Both the position numbers and the translations under genes were made by a program. From positions 1 to 7,311 of the forward strand of contig JAAURU010000182.1 of the NCBI GenBank assembly GCA_012032075.1: a DNA stretch of 7,311 nucleotides, written 5' to 3'. This DNA is from Flavobacterium sp. GTDB taxonomy: Bacteria > Bacteroidota > Bacteroidia > Flavobacteriales > Flavobacteriaceae. Positions 6,325-7,311 of the stretch are shown here, piece after piece; position 1 is the stretch's first letter, and every line of letters begins with the position of its first letter. The notes under the pieces were generated by a model. The model was not told the origin of the DNA and made no database searches. It worked only from the letters and a program-made list of their open reading frames with translations.

Positions 6325-7311
6325 ATGGATGATAATTTTTCACCAAGAGTTAAAGATGTAATTTCTTTTAGCAAGGAAGAGGCTTTGCGTTTAGGTCATG
6401 ATTTTATTGGAACTGAACATCTTATGCTTGGCTTATTAAGAGAAGGACAAGGTAAAGCAATGACTATTTTGAATAATTTAGCCATAGATTTTGATCATTT
6501 GAGAAAAAAAGTAGAAGTTTTTAAGTCCTGCAAGTGCTGTAGGAACTCAAAATAATGACAAAAAAACTTGCACCTAACAAGACAAGCAGAGAGAGCATTA
6601 AAAACAACATTTTTAGAAGCAAAACTATACAATAGTACAGCTATTAGTACTGCACATTTATTATTATGTATTTTACGTAATGAAAATGATCCTACAACGA
6701 AATTATTAAATAAGTTAAAAATAGATTACGAATCGGTAAAAGACCAATATACAGCTATGATAACAAACGAAGATGACTATATAGAAAACCTTCCAAAGGC
6801 AGAATTTAATGATGATGCTAGTCAAGAAGAAGGTGCTCGAGATGGTGGTTTTAACAACCCAACATCAGGTAATAAAACAAACAAAAAAATCTAAAACTCC
6901 AGTTTTAGACAACTTTGGTCGTGACCTGACAGAAATGGCAGAAGAAGGAAAATTAGATCCTGTAGTAGGTCGTGAAAAAGAGATAGAAAGAGTTTCCCAA
7001 ATTCTAAGTAGAAGAAAAGAAAAACAACCCTTTATTAATAGGTGAACCTGGAGTTGGTAAATCGGCTATTGCTGAAGGTTTAGCTTTACGAATTGTAAAG
7101 AAAAAAGTATCGCGGATCCTTTTTAACAAGCGAGTTGTAACCTTAGATTTAGCAAGCTTAGTAGCTGGAACTAAATATCGTGGACAATTTGAAGAACGCA
7201 TGAAAGCTGTAATGAACGAATTAGAGAAAAACGATGACATTATCTTTTTATAGATGAAATTCACACTATTGTAGGTGCTGGTGGTGCAACGGGCTCATTG
7301 GATGCATCCAA
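6325..7311 (+). pseudogene. clpC: ClpC-type AAA+ unfoldase, N-terminal part, interrupted by four indels
   Basis: ClpC unfolds proteins using ATP and feeds them to the ClpP protease. Only about the first 328 codons are inside the window, out of roughly 850 usual for the family. The start is set at MDDNFSPRVKDVI. Two Clp N-terminal repeats follow (about 6-50 and 84-130), then a charged linker and the first AAA+ domain with Walker A GEPGVGKS (239-246), pore loop KYRG (283-286) and Walker B FFIDE (307-311), numbered after correction. The frame breaks four times: one extra T in the T-run 6518-6522, one extra A in 6883-6889, one extra A in 7020-7024, and one missing T in 7245-7249. Between breaks the protein is fully conserved in character. 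Such a pattern fits homopolymer sequencing errors near a contig end better than old decay. If real, translation would stop after 76 residues. ClpA/ClpB are less likely from the N-domain and linker. Confidence 0.85.

Noticed and set aside
6518..7249. Programmed ribosomal frameshifting as an explanation for the clpC breaks.
   Set aside because: Four shifts in both directions would be needed, without a typical slippery heptamer plus stimulatory structure at each site. No such arrangement is known for ClpC.
7004..7264. An 86-codon minus-strand open frame opposite clpC.
   Set aside because: It lies antisense to the Walker A to Walker B region of ClpC and shows no domain character. It exists because of base composition and codon constraints on the other strand.

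Overview
The window looks like ordinary core chromosome from a low-GC member of the Bacteroidota, most likely class Flavobacteriia. The evidence is the AT-rich base composition, promoter-like boxes of the Bacteroidota type (TTG, about 20 bases, TAnnTTTG), start codons preceded by A-rich stretches without a Shine-Dalgarno sequence, and proteins (GyrA, ClpC, a secreted TPR protein, an SH3/NlpC-P60 peptidase) that read like flavobacterial members of their families. I could not run a search, so the genus is left open.

Layout, left to right. Positions 1-30 carry the first 30 bases of a tRNA-Ser gene on the minus strand, cut by the window edge, with a good promoter at 67-97. A 268-bp spacer follows. 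A complete 392-aa acetyl-CoA acetyltransferase (299-1477, plus) ends at a strong AT-rich hairpin. Next comes a complete 253-aa SH3/NlpC-P60 cysteine peptidase (1549-2310, plus). A symmetric terminator at 2311-2338 separates it from the convergent minus-strand genes. These are a secreted TPR-type protein broken by one frameshift (2365-3476) and, upstream of it, an intact 843-aa gyrase subunit A (3540-6071). gyrA is divergent from clpC (6325 to the window end, plus). clpC is cut by the window edge and interrupted by four single-base indels, all in homopolymer runs.

The genes do not form one pathway. They cover acyl-CoA metabolism, peptidoglycan peptide turnover, DNA supercoiling and protein quality control. 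The TPR gene lies only 63 bp after gyrA with no promoter that I can recognise, so it may be transcribed partly by read-through from gyrA.

I found no mobile element, CRISPR array, phage gene, toxin-antitoxin pair or defence system, and nothing that amounts to a new biological system. The points most worth a second look are the cluster of indels in clpC, the single frameshift in the TPR gene, an inverted repeat followed by a T-run in the clpC leader, a promoter box sitting in the loop of the hairpin after the thiolase gene, and the apparent absence of an export signal on the NlpC/P60 peptidase.
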